Positions 16,884 through 26,400 of a stretch of DNA of 64,000 nucleotides are shown here, piece after piece. The position numbers and the translations under genes are program-made. Source of the stretch: JALHNI01 sp965229305 (GTDB taxonomy: Bacteria > Acidobacteriota > Terriglobia > Bryobacterales > Bryobacteraceae); NCBI GenBank assembly GCA_965229305.1, contig CBDDIZ010000042.1, positions 248,001 through 312,000 of the forward strand, read 5' to 3'. How positions within the stretch are numbered: position 1 is the first letter of the stretch; each line of letters starts with the position of its first letter. Below the pieces are notes generated by a model. It was given only the letters and a program-made list of their open reading frames with translations, had not been told where the DNA came from and ran no database searches.

Positions 16884-17549
16884 ATGAACATTCGAGTTAC
16901 AACAACGATCATCGCGGCCGTCCTCGTGCCGCTTCTCTCTGCCGCTCCCACCGGTTCGTCTGCCAGGAAACAGGGGCTGCAGATGGCACTGGGCGCGAAC
17001 GCGAAACAGGTCGCCCAGTATCAGTGGAAGCAGCGGATCACCGTCGTTCGCAAGGGCCATCGTCTCGAGCCCACCGTCCAGGAAGTCCGTTTCGACGCCT
17101 CTGGCCAACCCGTGCGCACGGTACTCGTCAAGCCCGCCGAGAAGCACTACGGGCCACTGAAGGCCCGGAAGGTGGCGGAGGTCAAGGACGACATCCAGGA
17201 GACGCTGCAACTTGCCTTCCGTTATGCCAACCCGCGCGAGCTGGCGGGCGCGATCGAACGCGGCGAAATCTGGGAGGGGCCAGCCGCCTTACGCGTCCAT
17301 GCCCGGTCCATCTTACTGCCCGTCGACGAGGCAGATATCGTCGTCGAGCCTTCTACTTTTCTCATCACCCGGGTCGATATCAAGACCCTCCATGACGGCC
17401 ACCCAGTCAAGGTCGCCATCGTATATGAACAGCTTCCCACCGGCCCCAGCGTGATGCGGCGGATGACGGTCCAGATGCCCGAAGAGGACATCGTCGTCAA
17501 CGTAGAGTCTTTTGACTTTGTGCGTCTCGCCGGCCTAACTATCCACTAA
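16884..17549 (+). CDS. Hypothetical exported protein
   Basis: A 221-aa protein. The start ATG at 16884 gives a clean signal peptide (NIRVTTTIIAAVLVPLLSAAP, cleavage near residue 20-25); the longer frame upstream spoils it. The mature part begins with ALGANAKQVAQYQWKQRITV and has mostly beta-strand character, with conserved-looking charged stretches (KARKVAEVKDDIQETLQLAF; DIVVNVESFDFVRL). I do not recognise an enzymatic motif. It precedes the DUF4136-like gene by 30 bp in the same direction and may share its transcript. Confidence 0.6.
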   Translation: MNIRVTTTIIAAVLVPLLSAAPTGSSARKQGLQMALGANAKQVAQYQWKQRITVVRKGHRLEPTVQEVRFDASGQPVRTVLVKPAEKHYGPLKARKVAEVKDDIQETLQLAFRYANPRELAGAIERGEIWEGPAALRVHARSILLPVDEADIVVEPSTFLITRVDIKTLHDGHPVKVAIVYEQLPTGPSVMRRMTVQMPEEDIVVNVESFDFVRLAGLTIH

Positions 17550-17579
17550 CTCAACCAACCATTCAACACTTAAGGAGAA

Positions 17580-18098
17580 ATGAAAATGAATCGCATGATT
17601 CTGATGGGTATCGTGTGTCTTGCCGCCATGGCTTCGGCCCAGGAGGTGAAGTTCGATTACGATCGCTCAGGTAACTTCAGCAATTACAAGACCTACCAAT
17701 GGGTGGACTCGAAGACCGGTAAGGCTCCGAACCAGCTCATGGACCAGAACATCAAACGGGCTGTCGACGCCCAGATGGCTTTGAAAGGCCTGCAGCCGGT
17801 CGCCAGTGGCGCCGACGTTCAGGTGGTCTATCAGGCCGCCGTCGATCAGGAGAAGCAGTTCGAGGCCTTCGGCACCGGTCCCCGGTTCTTCGGTACCGGT
17901 CGCGTCACCTCCACCACCATCGAAGTCGGCAAGCTCGTGGTCGACATCTACGATGCGTCGTCCCAACGCCTGGTCTGGAGCTCTTCCGTCAGCAAGACTC
18001 TGGACATCAAGAAGGATCCGGACAAGAATTTCGCGAACCTCCAGAAGGCCGTCGCGAAGATGTTCAAGAACTATCCGCCGGGTTCGACGAGTAAGTAA
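17580..18098 (+). CDS. DUF4136-like exported protein
   Basis: A 172-aa protein with a strong ribosome site (AAGGAG) directly before the ATG and a signal peptide (about residues 1-20, ending ASAQ). The mature protein opens with VKFDYDRSGNFSNYKTYQW, the hallmark of the DUF4136 family, and carries the family's GTLVVDIYD-like segment (GKLVVDIYDASSQRLVW) in the middle. These are small periplasmic or lipid-linked proteins of unknown role, common in Acidobacteria and Bacteroidetes. The gene ends in a clear Rho-independent terminator, so it closes the upstream unit. Confidence 0.8.
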   Translation: MKMNRMILMGIVCLAAMASAQEVKFDYDRSGNFSNYKTYQWVDSKTGKAPNQLMDQNIKRAVDAQMALKGLQPVASGADVQVVYQAAVDQEKQFEAFGTGPRFFGTGRVTSTTIEVGKLVVDIYDASSQRLVWSSSVSKTLDIKKDPDKNFANLQKAVAKMFKNYPPGSTSK

Positions 18099-18118
18099 GC
18101 GACTCGCCGACACCAATC

Positions 18119-18158
18119 AGGACGCTCGCCAGGCCGCTGACGGGCGTCCTTCTTTTTT
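18119..18158 (+). terminator. Rho-independent terminator after the DUF4136 gene
   Basis: Inverted repeat AGGACGCTCG (18119-18128) and CGGGCGTCCT (18141-18150) with one G-T type mismatch pair, a 12-nt loop and a T-rich tract immediately after (TCTTTTTTC). Confidence 0.8.
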
Positions 18159-18292
18159 CTCGACCGATGATAGCTTTCGTCGAACGATTGCGCATCATCA
18201 GGCGGAAGGCGTCGCGAGCGCGAGGCCGTTCACCCAAATTCAACAGAGAAGCCCGCGTGCACCAGAGGCCGCGGTTATGAGAGGAGGCCAAA

Positions 18293-19642
18293 GTGCGCCC
18301 ATCGAAACTAAAACTGAGGCTGGCGGGGCTAATTTGCTTCACCTGCTGGACCGGCCCCGGATTTGCCGCCCCGCTATCCGAGACCCTCACCTTGGAAGAG
18401 GCCGTCAGTCTGGCCTTGAACCACAACCGCTCGATCGAACAGGCCCAATTGGCCGCGAGCGAATACGACCTCGAAATCGCCGCGGCTAAAACCAGGCGCT
18501 TCGCCCAGTTCAAGCTCAGTACCACCACCGGCATCATGCTGATGCGTCCCACCCTCACCTTCGAAAAAGGCGCCTTCGGAGACTACCCCAGCACCGGACC
18601 CATCCCCGGAACCACCACCAACATCTCCTCCCCGCGCAAGCCCACGGCGATTGTTCAAAGCGAGGCCGCCCTGCCGCTCAGCCAGCAATACCGCATCGGC
18701 CTCGGCATCAAACAACTGCAGGTGAGTAAGTCGATCGCCGGGCAGCAAGTGCGCCTCAGCCGTCAGGAGACGGTGAAGCAGGTCCGCCAGGGCTATTACT
18801 CGATTCTGCAGTCGCAAAGCTCGCTCGACGCCGTCGAGCACCATCTCACCTTGCTGCGGGAACTGCGAGATCAGACCTCGCACTACGTCAGAACCGGCAC
18901 GGCGCTCGAGGGCGATCTGCTGGACGTCAAAGCCCGCTTGCTGCAAGCCGAGTACGACCAGGTTTCGTTATCCGGTCCTCTCGCCACCCAGAAGGAACAA
19001 CTAAATTCCCTACTCGGACGTCCGATTGAGACGAACTTCCGAGTAGAGGCCGCCCTCGAAGCATCCGCCATCCCTGAACTGACTTCCGCCCGCCAGAAAG
19101 CCGTCGGCGCCCGCCCTGAGATTGAACAAGCGCGGCTCAAGATACAAGCGGCGGAACTCGACTGGAAGAAGAAAAAGAGCGAGTTCATCCCTGACGTCAG
19201 CCTCGCCGTCAACTACTACTCCGCCTTCAATATGTCGAGCTCTTTGCCGAAGAACATCGCCATCGCCGGCGTCCAGACCAGCTTTGAACCCTTTGACTGG
19301 GGTCGCCGGCGCAAGGAGATGGCGCAGAAACTGAACGCCGTCGCGCAGGCTCGCCTCACGCTGCGGGACGTCGAAGACAAGGTCCGCATCGAAGTCGGCA
19401 GCGCGTACCGCAAGATGCAGGAGGCGCGCGTCCTGTTGTCCGCCAGCCGCGCCTCGCAGGAGAGCACGCTGGAATCGGTTCGCCTGGCCAAGGCTCGATT
19501 CCGTCACGACGCCGCCCTCCTCAAGACTGTCCTGAGCGCTCAAGCCGACTTGGCCCAGGCCAATGACCGCACACAAAAAGCACTGATCGCCTATTGGTCG
19601 GCGCGAGCCGACCTCGAAATGGCCATGGGAGAAGACCAATGA
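18293..19642 (+). CDS. TolC-family outer-membrane efflux protein
   Basis: A 449-aa outer membrane factor starting at GTG behind a strong AGGAGG ribosome site. The signal peptide covers about residues 1-25, followed by two TolC-type repeats starting with LTLEEAVSLALNHN and continuing with long helices (RQGYYSILQSQSSLDAVEHHL; ARFRHDAALLKTVLSAQADL). It should form the trimeric channel of a tripartite exporter. Its stop overlaps the start of the adaptor gene by ATGA, and the pump gene follows, so channel, adaptor and pump are one operon. Confidence 0.9.
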   Translation: MRPSKLKLRLAGLICFTCWTGPGFAAPLSETLTLEEAVSLALNHNRSIEQAQLAASEYDLEIAAAKTRRFAQFKLSTTTGIMLMRPTLTFEKGAFGDYPSTGPIPGTTTNISSPRKPTAIVQSEAALPLSQQYRIGLGIKQLQVSKSIAGQQVRLSRQETVKQVRQGYYSILQSQSSLDAVEHHLTLLRELRDQTSHYVRTGTALEGDLLDVKARLLQAEYDQVSLSGPLATQKEQLNSLLGRPIETNFRVEAALEASAIPELTSARQKAVGARPEIEQARLKIQAAELDWKKKKSEFIPDVSLAVNYYSAFNMSSSLPKNIAIAGVQTSFEPFDWGRRRKEMAQKLNAVAQARLTLRDVEDKVRIEVGSAYRKMQEARVLLSASRASQESTLESVRLAKARFRHDAALLKTVLSAQADLAQANDRTQKALIAYWSARADLEMAMGEDQ

Positions 19643-20850
19643 AACGAACCGTCTTTATCATCACGAGCCTGCTCGCCGCAGGCGCGCTCACCGGCTGCAA
19701 CACTCATCAGGCAGCCACCGAAAAACCAATCACTGCCGTGCGCACTGTGGCCGCTGAGCTAACCACTGTCTCGAACGAAGTCCGCTACTCCGGCGTCGTC
19801 GCGCCGGATACGCAAGTGGACCTCGCCTTCCGCGTCGCCGGCTATGTGGAACAGCTTGGCGTCACGCGCGACGCCACCGGGCGGCTGCGTGAGCTACAGG
19901 AAGGCGACTATGTCGCCGCCGGCGCGGTGCTGGCGCGCTTGCGTCCGGCGGAGTACCAAACCAAGGTGAGCTACGCGCAGGCCGCCACTGCCGATGCCAC
20001 CGCCGCCCTCGCCGCGCTGCAGGCGCAACTGGCGGAGTCCGAAGCCTCGTTGGCGCAGACCACCAAGGACTTCGATCGCGCCGTCAGTCTGTTTAACGAA
20101 AAGGCCCTCACCAAGGCCGACTTTGACTCCGTCGAAGCCCGCCGCGACGCTGCCCTCGCCCGCCGCCAAGCCATCGTGGCGCAGATCGCATCGCAGAAGG
20201 CCCGCATTCAAGGCGCCGGTGCCCAGCAGCAGGATGCGTCGATCTCCCTCGCTGACACCATGCTCACGGCGCCCTTCCCCGGTGTTGTGATCTCGAAGCG
20301 GATTGCGCGGGGCTCGCTCGTGGGCGCCGGCTCACCGGCCTTCGTGCTCGCGGATACCCGCCTCGCCAAGGTCAGCTTCGGCGTTCCCGATCGCGCGCTG
20401 GCGAGCTTCCAGCCCGGCGACTCTCTGTCCGTCAAAGTCGAGTCGCTTCCAGACCACGATTTCACCGGTCGCGTCAGTAGCATTGCTCCGTCGGCCGACC
20501 CTGCCAGCCGCGTCTTCGCCGTCGAGCTTGCTATTCCCAACGCCGCCCGCGCTTTGCGCGTCGGCATGCTAGCGACGGTCGTCGCCGGAGCAAAAGAGAA
20601 CGGCGACGTGCAACCCTCCATCCCCTTGGCCGCCGTAGTGAAGGGTCTGCCGGGAGGCCGCGACGGCTACGGCGTCTACACCATTCAAACGCGCCACGGC
20701 GCAGACCATGTTCGCCTGCAGCCCATCAGTCTGGGAGCCGTAAAGGGCAGCGCCGTGATCGTCACCTCCGGGCTGGAGCCCGGTCAACGCATCGTCTCGA
20801 GCGCCGGCCTGCAACTGACCGACGGCGAACGGATCAAACAGATTCCCTAA
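19639..20850 (+). CDS. RND efflux periplasmic adaptor (HlyD/MFP family), lipoprotein
   Basis: A 403-aa membrane fusion protein. The N-terminal lipobox (GALTGC, Cys near residue 19) predicts a lipoprotein. The barrel-sandwich and hairpin regions (GVVAPDTQVDLAFRVAGYVE; QTTKDFDRAVSLFNEKALT) and the beta-barrel segment (SLADTMLTAPFPGVVISKRI) fit the family. The start ATG at 19639 overlaps the TolC stop. It links the TolC channel to the RND pump encoded 14 bp downstream. Confidence 0.9.
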   Translation: MKRTVFIITSLLAAGALTGCNTHQAATEKPITAVRTVAAELTTVSNEVRYSGVVAPDTQVDLAFRVAGYVEQLGVTRDATGRLRELQEGDYVAAGAVLARLRPAEYQTKVSYAQAATADATAALAALQAQLAESEASLAQTTKDFDRAVSLFNEKALTKADFDSVEARRDAALARRQAIVAQIASQKARIQGAGAQQQDASISLADTMLTAPFPGVVISKRIARGSLVGAGSPAFVLADTRLAKVSFGVPDRALASFQPGDSLSVKVESLPDHDFTGRVSSIAPSADPASRVFAVELAIPNAARALRVGMLATVVAGAKENGDVQPSIPLAAVVKGLPGGRDGYGVYTIQTRHGADHVRLQPISLGAVKGSAVIVTSGLEPGQRIVSSAGLQLTDGERIKQIP

Positions 20851-20864
20851 GGAGCCCCACCACC

Positions 20865-23800
20865 ATGGAACACCAATCCGACCAAGAGTTGATTGCTAAA
20901 ACGCACAACACCGCCCGCTTCTTTGTGGAACAGCGGCAGGTGGCCTGGGTGCTGCTCATCTTCACCATGCTGTGGGGCATCTACGGCTACTTCCAGATGC
21001 CCCAGCGCAAGGACCCCGACGTGCCCGTCCGCGAAGCTCTCGCCACCGTGCCTTGGCCCGGCATGCCGGCCGAGAAGATCGAACAGCTGATCGCCAAGCG
21101 CCTCGAAACCACCATCGCGCAGAACACCAAGGTCACCGAGATTCGCTCGGTCAGCCGCTCCGGCATGGCCTTTGTCTACATGAAGCTCGACGAGCGTGTC
21201 GACGATACCGGCAAGCAGTTTGACGACATCAAGCTGAAGCTCGACGGCATCGCGGACTTGCCCGAAGGCGCCGGGCCCATCAACTTTGTCAAAGACTTTG
21301 GGGACACGGCCGCCCTCATGCTCACCGTGGCTAGCCCGAGTGCCGACGCCATCGACCTCGACCTGCGCGCGCGCGACATCAGCCGGGCGATCGAGCAGGC
21401 TCGCGCTGGTGGGCAAAGTCGCTTCACCTTCGTCGTCTGCTTCCCCCGCTCGCTCGAGACGGCCGCCTCCCGCCGCTTGGCGGAGGCCACGAAGGCGAGC
21501 TTCGCCCAACAGGCCGGCCTCGAGGACCTCAAGGTGATTGAAGGCCCCGGCTTCGTGGGGCTCGACGGACGGACCACCCTCTCCGATCCCGAGATTCTCC
21601 ATGCCTTGCACCGCTTCGCCGACGACCGTTCCCTCCGGCCCTACCTCCATCCCGATACCTGGAAGCCTTTCTTGGTGCGAAACCCGGACGCCACCCGCGC
21701 CGCGCTGAATGAAGTCGCCGGCGACAAGTACACCTTTCGCGAGCTGGACCTCATGACGGAGCAGCTAGAAAAAAGCCTCAAGACTGTGGCCCAGGTTTCC
21801 AAAGTCAGCCGCTCCGGCCTCGTCGATCAGCAGGTGGAACTCGTCTACTCTCAGGAACGGCTGGCCTCCTCAGGGATCTCCGCCAGCATGTTGAAGCAGG
21901 CCCTCGGGGGCCGCAACATCACCATGCCCGGGGGCGTCGTCAATGCTGGCGGCCGCAACCTGTTGGTCTCGCCCAGCGGCGAGTTCCGCGATGAGCGGGA
22001 GATCGGCGATGTATTGGTCTCGGCCGGCTCCGGCTCGCGACCCGTCTACGTGCGCGATCTGGTGGACGTGCAGCGCGGTTACGTGAACCCGCTCCGCTTC
22101 CTGAACTTCTACAACTGGGTGGACGCCCAGGGACATTGGCATCGCTCGCGCGCCATCACGCTCGACGTGCAAATGCGCGCCGGAGAACAAATCGGCGCTT
22201 TCGGCGAAGCCGTCGATGCCAACCTCGCGGACCTCCGCCGTCGCCTCCCCGCGGACCTCGTCATGGCCCGCACCTCGGACCAGCCTTTACAGGTCACTGA
22301 GAACGTCCATCTCTTCATGAGCAGTCTTTGGGAAGCCATCGCGCTGGTCGTGCTCATCTCCTTGATCGGCTTCTGGGAATGGCGCTCGGCCGCGCTGATG
22401 GCCCTCTCGATCCCCATCACCCTCGCCATGACCTTCGGCCTCATGCAGCTTCTCGGCGTCGACCTGCAACAAGTCTCCATCGCCAGCCTCATCATTGCCC
22501 TGGGCCTGCTGGTCGACGATCCCGTCGTCGCCGGCGACGCCATCAAACGCGGGCTCGCCGAAGGACAAAGCCGCACGGTAGCTTCATGGCTCGGTCCTAC
22601 GAAATTGGCGCACGCTATCCTCTACGCCACCATCACGAACATCGTCGCCTACCTGCCGTTCCTGCTGCTCACTGGCGACACCGGCCGATTCGTCTACACG
22701 CTGCCCATCGTGATCACCTGTTCGCTGGTGGCTTCCCGCCTCGTCTCGATGACCTTCATTCCGATGCTCGGCTATTACCTCTTGCGCGGCCAGACGGAGC
22801 CCGATGCCACCCAGCGGCGTACCCGCGGCTTTGCCGCCCTCTACTACCGCTTCGGTGGCTGGGCGATCGATAACCGCTGGAAGACCTTGGTGGCTTCGTT
22901 CGCCGTCTTGGCCCTTGGCCTTTTTTTCGGCTCGGAGTTGAAGCCTCAACTCTTCCCGCAGGACCGGCAGTACCTCGCCTACATCGACGTCTGGCTACCG
23001 GAGGATGCGCCGCTGGCGGCCACCCAGGATGCCGCCCGGCGCGCCGAGGAACTCATCCTCCAAACCGCCCAGCCGCACGTCCTCGAATCGGTCACCTCCT
23101 GGGTGGGCGGCGGCGGACCTCGCTTCTGGTCGTCGGCCGCGCCCGAGCCGCAGCAACTCAACTACGCCCAGGTCCTCGTCAAGACGCGCGACAAGCATCA
23201 CACCAGCCACTTGCTGCCTGAGTTGCAACGCGTGCTTTCCGCCTCGATCCCCAACGCTCGCATCGACGTCCGCCCACTGGAAACGGGTTCGCCGGTGGGC
23301 GTCCCCGTGGCAATCCGGCTCTCCGGCGAAGACCTCCCGCAGCTGCGTGCGCAGGCCGAAAAGCTGAAACAGTTGCTGCGCCAGGCCTCTTCGGCCCGTG
23401 TGCGGGACGATTGGGGCGAGGAGACGTTGGCCGTCCTGCTGAAGGTGAACGCCGATCGCGCCAACCTCGCCGGCATCTCGAACTACGACGTCGCCAACGC
23501 TTCCATGGCCGCCTTCAACGGCATCAAGGTGGCCTCCTTGCGCGACGGCGATCAGAACATTCCCGTCGTTGCGCGACTGCGTCTCGAGCAGCGCTCGCAG
23601 GTGGCGGACTTTGAGAATCTCTATGTCCCTTCCAGCCAAGGCAGCCAGACCGTCCCGCTCAAGCAACTCGCCGAGCTCTCCTACGAACTGCAGCCCGCCA
23701 AGATCCGGCGCCTGAATCAATTCCGCACCATCACTGTGTCTGCCTTCCCCTCCGAGGGCCGCTTGCCTTCCGAGCTGCTCGCTGAAGTGATGCCCGGTAT

Positions 23801-24449
23801 CCGGGATCTCGAGGCGGCCCTGCCGCCCGGCATGCGGCTCGAGATCGCCGGCGAATACAAGGAACAGATGAAGTCCTTCAAGCAGCAGGCCGTCATCATG
23901 ACGGTCTCGGTGGTCGCGATCTTCCTCGCGCTGGTGATGCAGTTCAAGCACGCCATCAAGCCGCTCATCGTCTTTGCGGCCATTCCGTATGGCATCGCCG
24001 GTTCGCTCTTCGCCCTCTGGCTGATGGATGCCCCTTTCGGCTTCATGGCTTTCCTCGGCATCGCCAGTCTGGTGGGCGTCATCGTCAGCCACATCATCGT
24101 CCTCTTCGATTTCATCGAAGAACGCCACGCGGAAGGCGCACCGCTGCGCGAGGCGTTGCTCGATGCGGGCATCGTCCGGTTGCGTCCGGTGCTGATTACG
24201 GTGGGAGCCACGGTGATCGCGCTATTTCCGCTCGCTTCGCATGGTGGCCCGCTCTGGGAGCCGTTGTGCTACGCCCAGATTGGCGGCCTCACGCTTTCCA
24301 CCGTCATCACGCTGGTCCTGGTGCCGGTCGTCTACGCCATCGTTGTCTGCGACCTGAAGTGGGTGGCGTGGGAGGCCCCTCAGCCCACTCAGCCGCCGAA
24401 GAGCGAGACCATCGAGGTCGAGCGAGTCCTCGAGGAGAGCGCCTGCTGA
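20865..24449 (+). CDS. RND efflux pump subunit (AcrB-like, unusually long)
   Basis: A 1194-aa inner-membrane proton-driven exporter with an AAGGAG ribosome site. The first helix follows a short cytoplasmic tail (VLLIFTMLWGIYGYF). The proton-relay region has two adjacent aspartates, LLVDDPVVAGDAI (about residue 545). The C-terminal helices end in LTLSTVITLVLVPVVYAIV. At 1194 residues it is about 130-150 longer than AcrB. Part of the excess is a segment of about 100 residues around 190-290 (from RRLAEATKASF to HPDTWKPFLV) inside the first porter domain. Substrate unknown; the co-transcribed TolC and adaptor make a complete tripartite system. Confidence 0.9.
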   Translation: MEHQSDQELIAKTHNTARFFVEQRQVAWVLLIFTMLWGIYGYFQMPQRKDPDVPVREALATVPWPGMPAEKIEQLIAKRLETTIAQNTKVTEIRSVSRSGMAFVYMKLDERVDDTGKQFDDIKLKLDGIADLPEGAGPINFVKDFGDTAALMLTVASPSADAIDLDLRARDISRAIEQARAGGQSRFTFVVCFPRSLETAASRRLAEATKASFAQQAGLEDLKVIEGPGFVGLDGRTTLSDPEILHALHRFADDRSLRPYLHPDTWKPFLVRNPDATRAALNEVAGDKYTFRELDLMTEQLEKSLKTVAQVSKVSRSGLVDQQVELVYSQERLASSGISASMLKQALGGRNITMPGGVVNAGGRNLLVSPSGEFRDEREIGDVLVSAGSGSRPVYVRDLVDVQRGYVNPLRFLNFYNWVDAQGHWHRSRAITLDVQMRAGEQIGAFGEAVDANLADLRRRLPADLVMARTSDQPLQVTENVHLFMSSLWEAIALVVLISLIGFWEWRSAALMALSIPITLAMTFGLMQLLGVDLQQVSIASLIIALGLLVDDPVVAGDAIKRGLAEGQSRTVASWLGPTKLAHAILYATITNIVAYLPFLLLTGDTGRFVYTLPIVITCSLVASRLVSMTFIPMLGYYLLRGQTEPDATQRRTRGFAALYYRFGGWAIDNRWKTLVASFAVLALGLFFGSELKPQLFPQDRQYLAYIDVWLPEDAPLAATQDAARRAEELILQTAQPHVLESVTSWVGGGGPRFWSSAAPEPQQLNYAQVLVKTRDKHHTSHLLPELQRVLSASIPNARIDVRPLETGSPVGVPVAIRLSGEDLPQLRAQAEKLKQLLRQASSARVRDDWGEETLAVLLKVNADRANLAGISNYDVANASMAAFNGIKVASLRDGDQNIPVVARLRLEQRSQVADFENLYVPSSQGSQTVPLKQLAELSYELQPAKIRRLNQFRTITVSAFPSEGRLPSELLAEVMPGIRDLEAALPPGMRLEIAGEYKEQMKSFKQQAVIMTVSVVAIFLALVMQFKHAIKPLIVFAAIPYGIAGSLFALWLMDAPFGFMAFLGIASLVGVIVSHIIVLFDFIEERHAEGAPLREALLDAGIVRLRPVLITVGATVIALFPLASHGGPLWEPLCYAQIGGLTLSTVITLVLVPVVYAIVVCDLKWVAWEAPQPTQPPKSETIEVERVLEESAC

Positions 24450-24450
24450 C

Positions 24451-26091
24451 ATGCGTCTCACTCGAGCCAGTTCGCCTCCCCCGGATGCCATCCATCCTTT
24501 CAAGCTCACGCTACCGCCCGCCTTGCTCGACAAGGCCACGACGCGGCTGGTTTGGGTCTCTCTGATTGCGGCGGCCTCCACGGTTTGCCTCTTCGCTGTC
24601 GAAGGGTTGCTGCAGCCCGAGATCAAGGCTTTGCAGGGCACGCCGGCCATTCGCACCGTGGGGCTTGCGATCCTGCTGCTTTCCGCGGGCTTCATGCTCC
24701 TCGGCCGCGCGGGCGTGCTCTCGAAGCAAGCCTTCCTGAACGTTGGCGTGCTCTATCAGGTCGTCATCGCCTTCGGCATCTCGATGTTCGAGAACACGCT
24801 GCCGATGGAGGATGGCTTGGTGCGCGGCGTTTCGAACGTCGCCGTCTGGATCAGCCTTTGCGGCATCCTCATTCCCAATACGCCTCTCATGTCGCTGCTG
24901 GGCTCCCTGGGGAGCGCGCTCACGTGGTTGCTGGCGCATCTGGTCAGTTGCGGCCTCCACGGCTATCCCCCGCTGCCCCCGAACCGGCTTCTTGCCTGGA
25001 TGGCGCCGCTGGTTCTGTGCGGCCTCTGGGTCTGCTTCCTCAATCAGCGGGCGATACGGTTGCAGCTCAAGCAGCAGCAGGCGGAGGAGATGGGCGCCTA
25101 TCAGCTTCACTACCAGATCGGTCGCGGCGGCATGGGCGAAGTGTGGCGCGCCAGCCACCGCATGCTGGCTCGGGACTCTGCTATCAAGCTCATCCGTCCC
25201 GACGTCCTCGCCCTCCAAAGCGACCGCTACGTCCAGATGTTGCGCCGGCGGTTTGAACGCGAGGCCCGCGTCACCGCCAGCCTCAAAAGCCGTCACACGG
25301 TCGCCCTCTACGACTTCGGCGTCAGTCAGGAAGGCGCCTTCTACTACGTCATGGAACTGCTCAACGGCCTGGACCTGCAAACCCTCGTTGACCGCTTCGG
25401 CCCCCTCCCGCCGGCGCGTGTCGTCCATCTGCTGCGCCAACTCTGCCTGTCGCTCGGCGAGGCCCACCGCGCCGGCCTCGTTCACCGCGACATCAAACCG
25501 AAGAACATCTTTCTGTGCAGCTTCGGCCTGGAACACGACTTAGCCAAGGTCCTCGATTTCGGCTTGGTCAAAAGCACCGCCGGCCTCCATCACCCCAGCG
25601 AGGAGTCGGCCGAAGCCACCGTCGCCGGAACCCCGGCCTACATGCCGCCGGAGATGGCCCTGGGGAGTCCGGGCGTCGACGGCCGCGCGGACCTTTACTC
25701 CTTGGGTTGCGTCGCCTACTTCCTGCTCTCCGGCTCACTCGTCTTTGACGCACGTTCGGCCACCGCCCTGGCCATGGCTCACGTCCAGAGCCCGGCGGTG
25801 CCGCTGTCCTCCCGATGCCGCCAGCCGATCCCCGCTGACCTCGAGCAGCTCATCATGGCCTGCCTCGAGAAACTCCCCTCCAACCGTCCGCGCGACGCGC
25901 AGGAACTCAGCCGCCGCCTCGATCGCCTCGAACTCGCCGGCGCCTGGACCGACGAAGCCGCCGCCCAATGGTGGAACACCCACCTCCCGGACCTTCCCAC
26001 GCGTCCGCCCGCGGATTCATCCGAAGACGTTACCGCCACCCAGGTCGTCATCCAGAATCCGGCTTGCGGCCAAGTTCCGCTTCAAGCGTAG
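24451..26091 (+). CDS. Membrane-anchored serine/threonine kinase in the RND operon
   Basis: A 546-aa protein starting 1 bp after the pump stop. The N-terminal ~200 residues hold about five hydrophobic helices. The kinase domain follows: GRGGMGEVW loop (about 227), SAIKLIRP lysine, VHRDIKPKN, a DFGLVK variant (VLDFGLVKS) and the GTPAYMPPEM activation segment. Sensor helices at the N-terminus and the tight coupling to a TolC-adaptor-RND set suggest that the kinase senses membrane stress or pump load, or phosphorylates efflux components. This coupling is unusual and is inference. No downstream gene is co-directional within 300 bp. Confidence 0.88.
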   Translation: MRLTRASSPPPDAIHPFKLTLPPALLDKATTRLVWVSLIAAASTVCLFAVEGLLQPEIKALQGTPAIRTVGLAILLLSAGFMLLGRAGVLSKQAFLNVGVLYQVVIAFGISMFENTLPMEDGLVRGVSNVAVWISLCGILIPNTPLMSLLGSLGSALTWLLAHLVSCGLHGYPPLPPNRLLAWMAPLVLCGLWVCFLNQRAIRLQLKQQQAEEMGAYQLHYQIGRGGMGEVWRASHRMLARDSAIKLIRPDVLALQSDRYVQMLRRRFEREARVTASLKSRHTVALYDFGVSQEGAFYYVMELLNGLDLQTLVDRFGPLPPARVVHLLRQLCLSLGEAHRAGLVHRDIKPKNIFLCSFGLEHDLAKVLDFGLVKSTAGLHHPSEESAEATVAGTPAYMPPEMALGSPGVDGRADLYSLGCVAYFLLSGSLVFDARSATALAMAHVQSPAVPLSSRCRQPIPADLEQLIMACLEKLPSNRPRDAQELSRRLDRLELAGAWTDEAAAQWWNTHLPDLPTRPPADSSEDVTATQVVIQNPACGQVPLQA

Positions 26092-26400
26092 TAGTTTTTG
26101 TGATCAAAGGTGTTTACATTTGGCGCGGCTATCGTGACCCCGGCGCGATTGTTCGGGGAAGGCACCAAAAGATGGAGCGGGAGATGGGGTTCGAACCCAC
26201 GACGTTCAGCTTGGGAACTTGCACGTCATTTGGAAATAAAGAACTTCTGCGTCCATGGCGTAAATCCTGACCATAGAAATACGCCGAGTTTTCACGTTGT
26301 CCCCGAAAACGCGCCTAAACGGAGTAATCGGAGTACAAGATTTACTTCGTTCAGGACGTGTCCCTGAGAACGCGGGATTGCCTTTTCAAAGAGGTGATCC
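26092..26400. other. Intergenic junction between chromosome and element
   Basis: The 309 bp between the kinase and repA contain the tRNA-Gly 3' fragment (26173-26217) and no convincing gene. Base composition drops to clearly lower GC from about 26.2 kb rightward, supporting an element boundary here. An imperfect inverted repeat GTTTTC...GAAAAC is at about 26290-26312. No integrase gene is present. Confidence 0.5.
26173..26217 (-). pseudogene. 3' half of a tRNA-Gly(CCC) gene, probable attachment-site scar
   Basis: On the minus strand the sequence contains the anticodon loop TTCCCAA, the 3' anticodon stem GCTGA, a variable loop, the T-arm GTGGG-TTCGAAC-CCCAT, the acceptor strand CTCCCGC and an encoded TCCA end. 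The 5' half is missing: the bases that should pair (TCAGC, GCGGGAG, D-arm) are replaced by unrelated sequence. A 3'-half tRNA is the classic footprint of site-specific integration into the tRNA 3' end. By orientation the element lies to the right of it, and the intact tRNA should be at the far end. Confidence 0.75.

Noticed and set aside
22995..24128. 377-codon open frame antisense to the RND pump
   Set aside because: Opposite-strand shadow of a high-GC coding region; the forward frame carries RND helices and motifs.
26173..26260. A complete functional tRNA-Gly gene
   Set aside because: The 5' acceptor strand, D-arm and 5' anticodon stem are absent, so no cloverleaf can form.
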